From NCBI RefSeq assembly GCF_050624435.1, contig NW_027459434.1, positions 1 through 64,000 of the forward strand: a DNA stretch of 64,000 nt. The letters run 5' to 3'. This stretch comes from Tenrec ecaudatus (Eukaryota; Chordata; Mammalia; Afrosoricida; Tenrecidae). Positions 1 to 13,400 of this stretch are shown here, one piece after another. The translations under genes and the position numbers were made by a program. The notes beneath the pieces are model-generated. The model saw only the letters and a program-made list of their open reading frames with translations, was not told where the DNA came from and did not search any database. Each line of letters begins with the position of its first letter. Positions within the stretch are counted from its first letter, which is position 1.

Positions 1-91
1 CCTAGCCTTAGCCTAGGGGAGCCTAAAGCCTAGGGGTGCCCTAGCCTGAAGGCTAGGGGAGCCCTAGCCTTAGCCTAGGGGAGCCCTAGCC

Positions 92-3000
92 TAAACCTAG
101 GGGTGCCGTAGCCTGAAGGATAGGGGAGCCCTAGCCTTAGCCTAGGGGAGCCTAAGCCTAGGGGTGCCCTAGCCTGAAGGCTAGGGGAGCCCTAGCCTTA
201 GCCTAGGGGAGCCCTAGCCTTAGCCTAGGGGAGCCTAAAGCCTAGGGGTGCCCTAGCCTGAAGGCTAGGGGAGCCCTAGCCTTAGCCTAGGGGAGCCCTA
301 GCCTAAAGCCCAGGGGTGCCCTAGCCTGAATGCTAGGGGAGCCCTAGCCTTAGCCTATGGGAGCCTAAAGCCTAGGGTTGCCCTAGCCTGAAGGCTAGGG
401 GAGCCCTAGCCTTAGCCTAGGGGAGCCCTAGCCTAAAGCCTAGGGGTGCCCTAGCCTGAAGGCTAGGGGAGCCCTAGCCTTAGCCTAGGGGAGCCTAAAG
501 CCAAGGGGTGCCCTAGCCTGAAGGCTAGGGGAGCCCTAGCCTTAGCCTAGGGGAGCCTAAAGCCTAGGGGTGCCCTAGCCTGAAGGCTAGGGGAGCCCTA
601 GCCTTAGCGTAGGGGAGCCTAAAGCCTAGGGGTGCCCTAGCCTGAAGAGTAGGGGAGCCCTAGCCTTAGCCTAGGGGAGCCTAAAGCCTATGGGTGCCCT
701 AGCCTGAAGGCTAGGGGAGCCCTAGCCTTAGCCTAGGGGAGCCTAAAGCCTAGGGGTGCCCTAGCCTGAAGGCTAGGGGAGCCCTAGCCTTAGCCTAGGG
801 GAGCCTAAAGCCTAGGGGTGCCCTAGCCTGAAGGCTAGGGGAGCCCTAGCCTTAGCCTAGGGGAGCCTAAAGCCTAGGGGTGCCCTAGCCTGAAGGCTAG
901 GGGAGCCCTAGCCTTAGCCTAGGGGAGCCTAAAGCCTAGGGGTGCCCTAGCCTGAAGGTTAGGGGAGCCCTAGCCGTAGCCTAGGGGAGCCTAAAGCCTA
1001 GGGGTGCCCTAGCCTGAAGGCTAGGGGAGCCCTAGCCTTAGCCTAGGGGAGCCTAAAGCCTAGGGGTGCCCTAGCCTGAAGGCAAGGGGAGCCCTAGCCT
1101 TAGCCTAGGGGAGCCTAAAGCCTAGGGGTGCCCTAGCCTGAAGGCTAGGGGAGCCCTAGCCTTAGCCTAGGGGAGCCTAAAGCCTAGGGGTGCCCTAGCC
1201 TGAAGGCTAGGGGAGCCCTAGCCTTAGCCTAGGGGAGCCTAAAGCCTAGGGGTGCCCTAGCCTGAAGGCTAGGGGAGCCCTAGCCTTAGCCTAGGGGAGC
1301 CTAAAGCCTAGGGGTGCCCTAGCCTGAAGGCTAGGGGAGCCCTAGCCTTAGCCTAGGGGAGCCCTAGCCTGAAGCCTAGGGGTGCCCTAGCCTGAAGGCT
1401 AGGGGAGCCCTAGCCTTAGCCTAGGGGAGCCCTAGCCTGAAGCCTAGGGGTGCCCTAGCCTGAAGGCTAGGGGAGCCCTAGCCTTAGCCTAGTGGAGCCC
1501 TAGCCTGAAGCCTAGGGGTGCCCTAGCCTGAAGGCTAGGGGAGCCCTAACCTTAGCCTAGGGGAGCCCTAGCCTGAAGCCTAGGGGTGCCCTAGCCTGAA
1601 GGCTAGGGGAGCCCTAGCCTTAGCCTAGGGGAGCCCTAGCCTGAAGCCTAGGGGTGCCCTAGCCTGAAGGCTAGGGGAGCCCTAGCCTTAGCCTAGGGGA
1701 GCCCTAGCCTGAAGCCTAGGGGTGCCCTAGCCTGAAGGCTAGGGGAGCCCTAGCCTTAGCCTAGGGGAGCCCTAGCCTGAAGCCTAGGGGTGCCCTAGCC
1801 TGAAGGCTAGGGGAGCCCTAGCCTTAGCCTAGGGGAGCCCTAGCCTGAAGCCTAGGGGTGCCCTAGCCTGAAGGCTAGGGGAGCCCTAGCCTTAGCCTAG
1901 GGGAGCCCTAGCCTGAAGCCTAGGGGTGCCCTAGCCTGAAGGCTAGGGGAGCCCTAACCTTAGCCTAGGGGAGCCCTAGCCTGAAGCCTAGGGGTGCCCT
2001 AGCCTCAAGGCTAGGGGAGCCCTAGCCTTAGCCTAGGGGAGCCCTAGCCTAAATCCTAGGGGTGCCCTAGCCTGAAGGCTAGGGGAGCCTTAGCCTTAGC
2101 CTAGGGGAGCCTAAAGCCTAGGGGTGCCCTAGCCTGAAGGCTAGGGGAGCCCTAGCCTTAGCCTAGGGGAGCCTAAAGCCTAGGGGTGCCCTAGCCTGAA
2201 GTCTAGGGGAGCCCTAGCCTTAGCCTAGGGGAGCCTAAAGCCTAGGGGTGCCCTAGCCTGAAGGCTAGGGGAGCCCTAGCCTTAGCCTAGGGGTGCCTAA
2301 AGCCTAGGGGTGCCCTAGCCTGAATGCTAGGGGAGCCCTAGCCTTAGCCTATGGGAGCCTAAAGCCTAGGGTTGCCCTAGCCTGAAGGCTAGGGGAGCCC
2401 TAGCCTTAGCCTAGGGGAGCCCTAGCCTAAAGCCTAGGGGTGCCCTAGCCTGAAGGCTAGGGGAGCCCTAGCCTTAGCCTAGGGGAGCCTAAAGCCTAGG
2501 GGTGCCCTAGCCTGAAGGCTAGGGGAGCCCTAGCCTTAGCCTAGGGGAGCCTAAAGCCTAGGGGTGCCCTAGCCTGAAGGCTAGGGGAGCCCTAGCCTTA
2601 GCCTAGGGGAGCCTAAAGCCTAGGGGTGGCCTAGCCTGAAGGGTAGGGGAGCCCTAGCCTTAGCCTAGGGGAGCCTAAAGCCTATGGGTGCCCTAGCCTG
2701 AAGGCTAGGGGAGCCCTAGCCTTAGCCTAGGGGAGCCTAAAGCCTAGGGGTGCCCTAGCCTGAAGGCTAGGGGAGCCCTAGCCTTAGCCTAGGGGAGCCT
2801 AAAGCCTAGGGGTGCCCTAGCCTGAAGGCTAGGGGAGCCCTAGCCTTAGCCTAGGGGAGCCTAAAGCCTAGGGGTGCCCTAGCCTGAAGGCTAGGGGAGC
2901 CCTAGACTTAGCCTAGGTGAGCCTAAAGCCTAGGGGTGCCCTAGCCTGAAGGCTAGGGGAGCCCTAGCCTTAGCCTAGGGGAGCCTAAAGCCTAGGGGTG

Positions 3001-6000
3001 CACTAGCCTGAAGGCTAGGGGAGCCCTAGCCTTAGCCTAGGGGAGCCTAAATCCTAGGGGTGCCCTAGCCTGAAGGCTAGGGGAGCCCTAGCCTTAGCCT
3101 AGGGGAGCCTAAAGCCTAGGGGTGCCCTAGCCTGAAGGCTAGGGGAGCCCTAGCCTTAGCCTAGGGGAGCCCTAGCCTGAAGCCTAGGGGTGCCCTAGCC
3201 TGAAGGCTAGGGGAGCCCTAGCCTTAGCCTAGGGGAGCCCTAGCCTGAAGCCTAGGGGTGCCCTAGCCTGAAGGCTAGGGGTTCCCTAGCCTGAAGGCTA
3301 GGGGAGCCCTAGCCTTAGCCTAGGGGAGCCCTAGCCTGAAGCCTAGGGGTGCCCTAGCCTGAAGGTTAGGGGAGCCCTAGCCTTAGCCTAGGGGAGCCCT
3401 AGCCTGAAGCCTAGGGCTGCCCTAGCCTGAAGGCTAGGGGAGCCCTAGCCTTAGCCTAGGGGAGCCCTAGCCTGAAGCCTAGGGCTGCCCTAGCCTGAAG
3501 GCTAGGGGAGCCCTAGCCTTAGCCTAGGGGAGCCCTAGCCTGAAGCCTAGGGGTGCCCTAGCCTGAAGGCTAGGGGAGCCCTAGCCTTAGCCTAGGGGAG
3601 CCCTAGCCTGAAGCCTAGGGGTGCCCTAGCCAGAAGGCTAGGGGAGCCCTAGCCTTAGCCTAGGGGAGCCCTAGCCTGAAGCCTAGGGGTGCCTTAGCCT
3701 GAAGGCTAGGGGAGCCCAAGCCTTAGCCTAGGGGAGCCCTAGCCTGAAGCCTAGGGGTGCCCTAGCCTGAAGGCTAGGGGAGCCCTAGCCTTAGCCTAGG
3801 GGAGCCCTAGCCTGAAGCCTAGGGATGCCCTAGCCTGAAAGCTAGGGGAGCCCTAGCCTTAGCCTAGGGGAGCCCTAGCCTGAAGCCAAGGCGTGCCCTA
3901 GCCTGAAGGCTAGGGGAGCCCTAGCCTTAGCCTAGGGGAGCCTGAAGCCTAGGGGTGCCCTAGCCTGAAGGCTAGGGGAGCCCTAGCCTTAGCCTAGGGG
4001 AGCCCTAGCCTGAAGCCTAGGGGTGCCCTAGCCTGAAGGCTAGGGGAGCCCTAGCCTTAGCCTAGGGGAGCCCTAGCCTGAAGCCTAGGGGTGCCCTAGC
4101 CTGAAGACTAGGGGAGCCCTAGCCTTAGCCTAGGGGAGCCCTAGCCTGAAGCCTAGGGGTGCCCTAGCCTGAAGGCTAGGGGAGCCCTAGCCTTAGCCTA
4201 GGGGAGCCCTAGCCTGAAGCCTAGGGGTGCCCTAGCCTGAAGGCTAGGGGAGCCCTAGCCTTAGCCTAGGGGAGCCCTAGCCTGAAGCCTAGGGCTGCCC
4301 TAGCCTGAAGGCTAGGGGAGCCCTAGCCTTAGCCTAGGGGAGCCCTAGCCTGAAGCCTAGGGGTGCCCTAGCCTGAAGGCTAGGGGAGCCCTAGCCTTAG
4401 CCTAGGGGAGCCCTAGCCTGAAGCCTAGGGGTGCCCTAGCCTGAAGGCTAGGGGAGCCCTAGCCTTAGCCTAGGGGAGCCCTAGCCTGAAGCCTAGGGGT
4501 GCCTTAGCCTGAAGGCTAGGGGAGCCCTAGCCTTAGCCTAGGGGAGCCCTAGCCTGAAGCCTAGGGGTGCCCTAGCCTGAGGCTAGGGGAGCCCTAGCCT
4601 TAGCCTAGGGGAGCCCTAGCCTGAAGCCTAGGGATGCCCTAGCCTGAAGGCTAGGGGAGCCCTAGCCTTAGCCTAGGGGAGCCCTAGCCTGAAGCCAAGG
4701 GGTGCCCTAGCCTGAAGGCTAGGGGAGCCCTAGCCTTAGCCTAGGGGAGCCTGAAGCCTAGGGGTGCCCTAGCATGAAGGCTAGGGGAGCCCTAGCCTTA
4801 GCGTAGGGGAGCCCTAGCCTGAAGCCTAGGGGTGCCCTAGCCTGAAGGCTAGGGGAGCCCTAGCCTTAGCCTAGGGGAGCCCTAGCCTGAAGCCTAGGGG
4901 TGCCCTAGCCTGAAGGCTAGGGGAGCCCTATCCTTAGCCTAGGGGAGCCCTAGCCTGAAGCCTAGGGGTGCCCTAGCCTGAAGGCTAGGGGAGCCCTAGC
5001 CTTAGCCTAGGGGAGCGCTAGCCTGAAGCCTAGGGGTGCCCTAGCCTGAAGACTAGGGGAGCCCTAGCCTTAGCCTAGGGGAGCCCTAGCCTGAAGCCTA
5101 GGGGTGCCCTAGCCTGAAGGCTAGGGGAGCCCTAGCCTTAGACTAGGGGAGCCCTAGCCTGAAGCCTAGGGGTGCCCTAGCCTGAAGGCTAGGGGAGCCC
5201 TAGCCTTAGCCTAGGGGAGCCCTAGCCTGAAGCCTAGGGGTGCCCTAGCCTGAAGGCTAGGGGTGCCCTAGCCTGAAGGCTAGGGGAGCCCTAGCCTTAG
5301 CCTAGGGGAGCCCTAGCCTGAAGCCTAGGGGTGCCCTAGCCTGAAGGCTAGGGGAGCCCTAGCCTTAGCCTAGGGGAGCCCTAGCCTGAAACCTAGGGGT
5401 GCCCTAGCCTGAAGGCTAGGGGAGCCCTAGCCTTAGCCTAGGGGAGCCCTAGCCTGAAGCCTAGGGCTGCCCTAGCCTGAAGGCTAGGGGAGCCCTAGCC
5501 TTAGCCTAGGGGAGCCCTAGCCTGAAGCCTAGGGGTGCCCTAGCCTGAAGGCTAGGGGAGCCCTAACCTTAGCCTAGGGGAGCCCTAGCCTGAAGCCTAG
5601 AGGTGCCCTAGCCTGAAGGCTAGGGGAGCCCTAGCCTTAGCCTAGGGGAGCCCTAGCCTGAAGCCTAGGGGTGCCTTAGCCTGAAGGCTAGGGGAGCCCT
5701 AGCCTTAGCTTAGGGGAGCCCTAGCCTGAAGCCTAGGGGTGCCCTAGCCTGAAGGCTAGTGGAGCCCTTGCCTTAGCCTAGGGGAGCCCTAGCCTGAAGC
5801 CTAGGGATGCCCTAGCCTGAAGGCTAGGGGAGCCCTAGCCTTAGCCTAGGGGAGCCCTAGCCTGAAGCCAAGGGGTGCCCTAGCCTGAAGGCTAGGGGAG
5901 CCCTAGCCTTAGCCTAGGGAGCCTGAAGCCTAGGGGTGCCCTAGCCTGAAGGCTAGGGGAGCCCTAGCCTTAGCCTAGGGGAGCCCTAGCCTGAAGCCTA

Positions 6001-9000
6001 GGGGTGCCCTAGCCTGAAGGCTAGGGGAGCCCTAGCCTTAGCCTAGGGGAGCCCTAGCCTGAAGCCTAGGGGTGCCCTAGCCTGAAGGCTAGGGGAGCCC
6101 TAGCCTTAGCCTAGGGGAGCCCTAGCCTGAAGCCTAGGGGTGTCCTAGCCTGAAGGCTAGGGGAGCCCTAGCCTTAGCCTAGGGGAGCCCTAGCCTGAAG
6201 CCTAGGGGTGCCCTAGCCTGAAAGCTAGGGGAGCCCTAGCCTTAGCCTAGGGGAGCCCTAGCCTGAAGCCTAGGGGTGCCCTAGCCTGAAGGCTAGGGGA
6301 GCCCTAGCCTTAGCCTAGGGGAGCCCTAGCCTGAAGCCTAGGGGTGCCCTAGCCTGAAGGCTAGGGGAGCCCTAGCCTTAGCCTAGGGGAGCCCTAGCCT
6401 GAAGGCTAGGGGAGCCCTAGCCTTAGCCTAGGGGAGCCCTAGCCTAAAGCCTAGGGGTGCCCTAGCCTGAAGGCTAGGGGAGCCCTAGCCTTAGCCCAGG
6501 GGTGCCCTAGCCTAAAGCCTAGGGGTGCCCTAGCCTGAAGGCTAGGGGAGCCCTAGCCTTAGCCTAGGGTAGCCTAAAGCCTAGGGGTGCCCTAGCCTGA
6601 AGGCTAGGGGAGCCCTAGCCTTAGCCTAGGGGAGCCTAAAGCCTAGGGGTGCCCTAGCCTGAAGGCTTGGGGAGCCCTAGCCTTAGCCTAGGGGAGCCTA
6701 AAGCCTAGGGGTACCCTAGCCTGAAGGCTAGGGGAGCCCTAGCCTTAGCCTAGGGGAGCCTAAAGCCTATGGGTGCCCTAGCCTGAAGGCTAGGGATGCC
6801 CTAGCCTTAGCCTAGGGGAGCCTAAAGCCTAGGGGTGCCCTAGCCTGAAGGCTAGGGGAGCCCTAGCCTTAGCCTAGGGGAGCCCTAGCCTAAAGCCTAG
6901 GGGTGCCGTAGCCTGAAGGCTAGGGGAGCCCTAGCCTTAGCCTAGGGGAGCCTAAAGCCTAGGGGTGCCCTAGCCTGAAGGCTAGGGGAGCCCTAGCCTT
7001 AGCCTAGGGGAGCCCTAGCCTAAACCTAGGGGTGCCGTAGCCTGAAGGATAGGGGAGCCCTAGCCTTAGCCTAGGGGAGCCTAAGCCTAGGGGTGCCCTA
7101 GCCTGAAGGCTAGGGGAGCCCTAGCCTTAGCCTAGGGGAGCCCTAGCCTAAAGCCTAGGGGTGCCCTAGCCTGAAGGCTAGGGGAGCCCTAGCCTTAGCC
7201 TAGGGGAGCCCTAGCCTTAGCCTAGGGGAGCCTAAAGCCTAGGGGTGCCCTAGCCTGAAGGCTAGGGGAGCCCTAGCCTTAGCCTAGGGGAGCCCTAGCC
7301 TAAAGCCCAGGGGTGCCCTAGCCTGAATGCTAGGGGAGCCCTAGCCTTAGCCTATGGGAGCCTAAAGCCTAGGGTTGCCCTAGCCTGAAGGCTAGGGGAG
7401 CCCTAGCCTTAGCCTAGGGGAGCCCTAGCCTAAAGCCTAGGGGTGCCCTAGCCTGAAGGCTAGGGGAGCCCTAGCCTTAGCCTAGGGGAGCCTAAAGCCA
7501 AGGGGTGCCCTAGCCTGAAGGCTAGGGGAGCCCTAGCCTTAGCCTAGGGGAGCCTAAAGCCTAGGGGTGCCCTAGCCTGAAGGCTAGGGGAGCCCTAGCC
7601 TTAGCGTAGGGGAGCCTAAAGCCTAGGGGTGCCCTAGCCTGAAGGGTAGGGGAGCCCTAGCCTTAGCCTAGGGGAGCCTAAAGCCTATGGGTGCCCTAGC
7701 CTGAAGGCTAGGGGAGCCCTAGCCTTAGCCTAGGGGAGCCTAAAGCCTAGGGGTGCCCTAGCCTGAAGGCTAGGGGAGCCCTAGCCTTAGCCTAGGGGAG
7801 CCTAAAGCCTAGGGGTGCCCTAGCCTGAAGGCTAGGGGAGCCCTAGCCTTAGCCTAGGGGAGCCTAAAGCCTAGGGGTGCCCTAGCCTGAAGGCTAGGGG
7901 AGCCCTAGCCTTAGCCTAGGGGAGCCTAAAGCCTAGGGGTGCCCTAGCCTGAAGGTTAGGGGAGCCCTAGCCGTAGCCTAGGGGAGCCTAAAGCCTAGGG
8001 GTGCCCTAGCCTGAAGGCTAGGGGAGCCCTAGCCTTAGCCTAGGGGAGCCTAAAGCCTAGGGGTGCCCTAGCCTGAAGGCAAGGGGAGCCCTAGCCTTAG
8101 CCTAGGGGAGCCTAAAGCCTAGGGGTGCCCTAGCCTGAAGGCTAGGGGAGCCCTAGCCTTAGCCTAGGGGAGCCTAAAGCCTAGGGGTGCCCTAGCCTGA
8201 AGGCTAGGGGAGCCCTAGCCTTAGCCTAGGGGAGCCTAAAGCCTAGGGGTGCCCTAGCCTGAAGGCTAGGGGAGCCCTAGCCTTAGCCTAGGGGAGCCTA
8301 AAGCCTAGGGGTGCCCTAGCCTGAAGGCTAGGGGAGCCCTAGCCTTAGCCTAGGGGAGCCCTAGCCTGAAGCCTAGGGGTGCCCTAGCCTGAAGGCTAGG
8401 GGAGCCCTAGCCTTAGCCTAGGGGAGCCCTAGCCTGAAGCCTAGGGGTGCCCTAGCCTGAAGGCTAGGGGAGCCCTAGCCTTAGCCTAGTGGAGCCCTAG
8501 CCTGAAGCCTAGGGGTGCCCTAGCCTGAAGGCTAGGGGAGCCCTAACCTTAGCCTAGGGGAGCCCTAGCCTGAAGCCTAGGGGTGCCCTAGCCTGAAGGC
8601 TAGGGGAGCCCTAGCCTTAGCCTAGGGGAGCCCTAGCCTGAAGCCTAGGGGTGCCCTAGCCTGAAGGCTAGGGGAGCCCTAGCCTTAGCCTAGGGGAGCC
8701 CTAGCCTGAAGCCTAGGGGTGCCCTAGCCTGAAGGCTAGGGGAGCCCTAGCCTTAGCCTAGGGGAGCCCTAGCCTGAAGCCTAGGGGTGCCCTAGCCTGA
8801 AGGCTAGGGGAGCCCTAGCCTTAGCCTAGGGGAGCCCTAGCCTGAAGCCTAGGGGTGCCCTAGCCTGAAGGCTAGGGGAGCCCTAGCCTTAGCCTAGGGG
8901 AGCCCTAGCCTGAAGCCTAGGGGTGCCCTAGCCTGAAGGCTAGGGGAGCCCTAGCCTTAGCCTAGGGGAGCCCTAGCCTGAAGCCTAGGGGTGCCCTAGC

Positions 9001-12000
9001 CTGAAGGCTAGGGGAGCCCTAACCTTAGCCTAGGGGAGCCCTAGCCTGAAGCCTAGGGGTGCCCTAGCCTCAAGGCTAGGGGAGCCCTAGCCTTAGCCTA
9101 GGGGAGCCCTAGCCTAAATCCTAGGGGTGCCCTAGCCTGAAGGCTAGGGGAGCCTTAGCCTTAGCCTAGGGGAGCCTAAAGCCTAGGGGTGCCCTAGCCT
9201 GAAGGCTAGGGGAGCCCTAGCCTTAGCCTAGGGGAGCCTAAAGCCTAGGGGTGCCCTAGCCTGAAGTCTAGGGGAGCCCTAGCCTTAGCCTAGGGGAGCC
9301 TAAAGCCTAGGGGTGCCCTAGCCTGAAGGCTAGGGGAGCCCTAGCCTTAGCCTAGGGGTGCCTAAAGCCTAGGGGTGCCCTAGCCTGAAGGCTAGGGGAG
9401 CCCTAGCCTTAGCCTAGGGGAGCCCTAGCCTAAAGCCTAGGGGTGCCCTAGCCTGAAGGCTAGGGGAGCCCTAGCCTTAGCCTAGGGGAGCCTAAAGCCT
9501 AGGGGTGCCCTAGCCTGAAGGCTAGGGGAGCCCTAGCCTTAGCCTAGGGGAGCCTAAAGCCTAGGGGTGCCCTAGCCTGAAGGCTAGGGGAGCCCTAGCC
9601 TTAGCCTAGGGGAGCCTAAAGCCTAGGGGTGGCCTAGCCTGAAGGGTAGGGGAGCCCTAGCCTTAGCCTAGGGGAGCCTAAAGCCTATGGGTGCCCTAGC
9701 CTGAAGGCTAGGGGAGCCCTAGCCTTAGCCTAGGGGAGCCTAAAGCCTAGGGGTGCCCTAGCCTGAAGGCTAGGGGAGCCCTAGCCTTAGCCTAGGGGAG
9801 CCTAAAGCCTAGGGGTGCCCTAGCCTGAAGGCTAGGGGAGCCCTAGCCTTAGCCTAGGGGAGCCTAAAGCCTAGGGGTGCCCTAGCCTGAAGGCTAGGGG
9901 AGCCCTAGCCTTAGCCTAGGGGAGCCTAAAGCCTAGGGGTGCCCTAGCCTGAAGGCTAGGGGAGCCCTAGCCTTAGCCTAGGGGAGCCCTAGCCTGAAGC
10001 CTAGGGGTGCCCTAGCCTGAAGGCTAGGGGAGCCCTAGCCTTAGCCTAGGGGAGCCCTAGCCTGAAGCCTAGGGGTGCCCTAGCCTGAAGGCTAGGGGAG
10101 CCCTAGCCTTAGCCTAGGGGAGCCCTAGCCTGAAGCCTAGGGGTGCCCTAGCCTGAAGGCTAGGGGAGCCCTAACCTTAGCCTAGGGGAGCCCTAGCCTG
10201 AAGCCTAGGGGTGCCCTAGCCTCAAGGCTAGGGGAGCCCTAGCCTTAGCCTAGGGGAGCCCTAGCCTAAACCTAGGGGTGCCGTAGCCTGAAGGATAGGG
10301 GAGCCCTAGCCTTAGCCTAGGGGAGCCTAAGCCTAGGGGTGCCCTAGCCTGAAGGCTAGGGGAGCCCTAGCCTTAGCCTAGGGGAGCCCTAGCCTAAAGC
10401 CTAGGGGTGCCCTAGCCTGAAGGCTAGGGTAGCCCTAGCCTTAGCCTAGGGGAGCCCTAGCCTTAGCCTAGGGGAGCCTAAAGCCTAGGGGTGCCCTAGC
10501 CTGAAGGCTAGGGGAGCCCTAGCCTTAGCCTAGGGGAGCCCTAGCCTAAAGCCCAGGGGTGCCCTAGCCTGAATGCTAGGGGAGCCCTAGCCTTAGCCTA
10601 TGGGAGCCTAAAGCCTAGGGTTGCCCTAGCCTGAAGGCTAGGGGAGCCCTAGCCTTAGCCTAGGGGAGCCCTAGCCTAAAGCCTAGGGGTGCCCTAGCCT
10701 GAAGGCTAGGGGAGCCCTAGCCTTAGCCTAGGGGAGCCTAAAGCCAAGGGGTGCCCTAGCCTGAAGGCTAGGGGAGCCCTAGCCTTAGCCTAGGGGAGCC
10801 TAAAGCCTAGGGGTGCCCTAGCCTGAAGGCTAGGGGAGCCCTAGCCTTAGCGTAGGGGAGCCTAAAGCCTAGGGGTGCCCTAGCCTGAAGGGTAGGGGAG
10901 CCCTAGCCTTAGCCTAGGGGAGCCTAAAGCCTATGGGTGCCCTAGCCTGAAGGCTAGGGGAGCCCTAGCCTTAGCCTAGGGGAGCCTAAAGCCTAGGGGT
11001 GCCCTAGCCTGAAGGCTAGGGGAGCCCTAGCCTTAGCCTAGGGGAGCCTAAAGCCTAGGGGTGCCCTAGCCTGAAGGCTAGGGGAGCCCTAGCCTTAGCC
11101 TAGGGGAGCCTAAAGCCTAGGGGTGCCCTAGCCTGAAGGCTAGGGGAGCCCTAGCCTTAGCCTAGGGGAGCCTAAAGCCTAGGGGTGCCCTAGCCTGAAG
11201 GTTAGGGGAGCCCTAGCCGTAGCCTAGGGGAGCCTAAAGCCTAGGGGTGCCCTAGCCTGAAGGCTAGGGGAGCCCTAGCCTTAGCCTAGGGGAGCCTAAA
11301 GCCTAGGGGTGCCCTAGCCTGAAGGCAAGGGGAGCCCTAGCCTTAGCCTAGGGGAGCCTAAAGCCTAGGGGTGCCCTAGCCTGAAGGCTAGGGGAGCCCT
11401 AGCCTTAGCCTAGGGGAGCCTAAAGCCTAGGGGTGCCCTAGCCTGAAGGCTAGGGGAGCCCTAGCCTTAGCCTAGGGGAGCCTAAAGCCTAGGGGTGCCC
11501 TAGCCTGAAGGCTAGGGGAGCCCTAGCCTTAGCCTAGGGGAGCCTAAAGCCTAGGGGTGCCCTAGCCTGAAGGCTAGGGGAGCCCTAGCCTTAGCCTAGG
11601 GGAGCCCTAGCCTGAAGCCTAGGGGTGCCCTAGCCTGAAGGCTAGGGGAGCCCTAGCCTTAGCCTAGGGGAGCCCTAGCCTGAAGCCTAGGGGTGCCCTA
11701 GCCTGAAGGCTAGGGGAGCCCTAGCCTTAGCCTAGTGGAGCCCTAGCCTGAAGCCTAGGGGTGCCCTAGCCTGAAGGCTAGGGGAGCCCTAACCTTAGCC
11801 TAGGGGAGCCCTAGCCTGAAGCCTAGGGGTGCCCTAGCCTGAAGGCTAGGGGAGCCCTAGCCTTAGCCTAGGGGAGCCCTAGCCTGAAGCCTAGGGTTGC
11901 CCTAGCCTGAAGGCTAGGGGAGCCCTAGCCTTAGCCTAGGGGAGCCCTAGCCTGAAGCCTAGGGGTGCCCTAGCCTGAAGGCTAGGGGAGCCCTAGCCTT

Positions 12001-13400
12001 AGCCTAGGGGAGCCCTAGCCTGAAGCCTAGGGGTGCCCTAGCCTGAAGGCTAGGGGAGCCCTAGCCTTAGCCTAGGGGAGCCCTAGCCTGAAGCCTAGGG
12101 GTGCCCTAGCCTGAAGGCTAGGGGAGCCCTAGCCTTAGCCTAGGGGAGCCCTAGCCTGAAGCCTAGGGGTGCCCTAGCCTGAAGGCTAGGGGAGCCCTAG
12201 CCTTAGCCTAGGGGAGCCCTAGCCTGAAGCCTAGGGGTGCCCTAGCCTGAAGGCTAGGGGAGCCCTAACCTTAGCCTAGGGGAGCCCTAGCCTGAAGCCT
12301 AGGGGTGCCCTAGCCTCAAGGCTAGGGGAGCCCTAGCCTTAGCCTAGGGGAGCCCTAGCCTAAATCCTAGGGGTGCCCTAGCCTGAAGGCTAGGGGAGCC
12401 TTAGCCTTAGCCTAGGGGAGCCTAAAGCCTAGGGGTGCCCTAGCCTGAAGGCTAGGGGAGCCCTAGCCTTAGCCTAGGGGAGCCTAAAGCCTAGGGGTGC
12501 CCTAGCCTGAAGTCTAGGGGAGCCCTAGCCTTAGCCTAGGGGAGCCTAAAGCCTAGGGGTGCCCTAGCCTGAAGGCTAGGGGAGCCCTAGCCTTAGCCTA
12601 GGGGTGCCTAAAGCCTAGGGGTGCCCTAGCCTGAATGCTAGGGGAGCCCTAGCCTTAGCCTATGGGAGCCTAAAGCCTAGGGTTGCCCTAGCCTGAAGGC
12701 TAGGGGAGCCCTAGCCTTAGCCTAGGGGAGCCCTAGCCTAAAGCCTAGGGGTGCCCTAGCCTGAAGGCTAGGGGAGCCCTAGCCTTAGCCTAGGGGAGCC
12801 TAAAGCCTAGGGGTGCCCTAGCCTGAAGGCTAGGGGAGCCCTAGCCTTAGCCTAGGGGAGCCTAAAGCCTAGGGGTGCCCTAGCCTGAAGGCTAGGGGAG
12901 CCCTAGCCTTAGCCTAGGGGAGCCCTAGCCTGAAGCCTAGGGGTGCCCTAGCCTGAAGGCTAGGGGAGCCCTAACCTTAGCCTAGGGGAGCCCTAGCCTG
13001 AAGCCTAGGGGTGCCCTAGCCTCAAGGCTAGGGGAGCCCTAGCCTTAGCCTAGGGGAGCCCTAGCCTAAATCCTAGGGGTGCCCTAGCCTGAAGGCTAGG
13101 GGAGCCTTAGCCTTAGCCTAGGGGAGCCTAAAGCCTAGGGGTGCCCTAGCCTGAAGGCTAGGGGAGCCCTAGCCTTAGCCTAGGGGAGCCTAAAGCCTAG
13201 GGGTGCCCTAGCCTGAAGGCTAGGGGAGCCCTAGCCTTAGCCTAGGGGAGCCTAAAGCCTAGGGGTGCCCTAGCCTGAAGGCTAGGGGAGCCCTAGCCTT
13301 AGCCTAGGGGTGCCTAAAGCCTAGGGGTGCCCTAGCCTGAATGCTAGGGGAGCCCTAGCCTTAGCCTATGGGAGCCTAAAGCCTAGGGTTGCCCTAGCCT
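92..13400. repeat. Left higher-order duplications (copies ~7.0 and 3.25 kb apart)
   Basis: Rare marker variants recur in the same order. The variant with TAAACCTAGG followed by GCCGTAGCCTGAAGGAT starts at 92, 7021 and 10267. TAAAGCCCAGG starts at 304, 7301 and 10547. TAAAGCCAAGG starts at 496, 7493 and 10739. TAAATCCTAGG starts at 2050, 9115 and 12361. The step from copy 2 to copy 3 is constant at 3,246 bp. The step from copy 1 to copy 2 grows from 6,929 to 6,997 to 7,065, that is by whole 68-bp units. So these are segmental copies of stretches of the array, later changed by gain or loss of single monomers. Positions are hand-counted. Confidence 0.85.
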
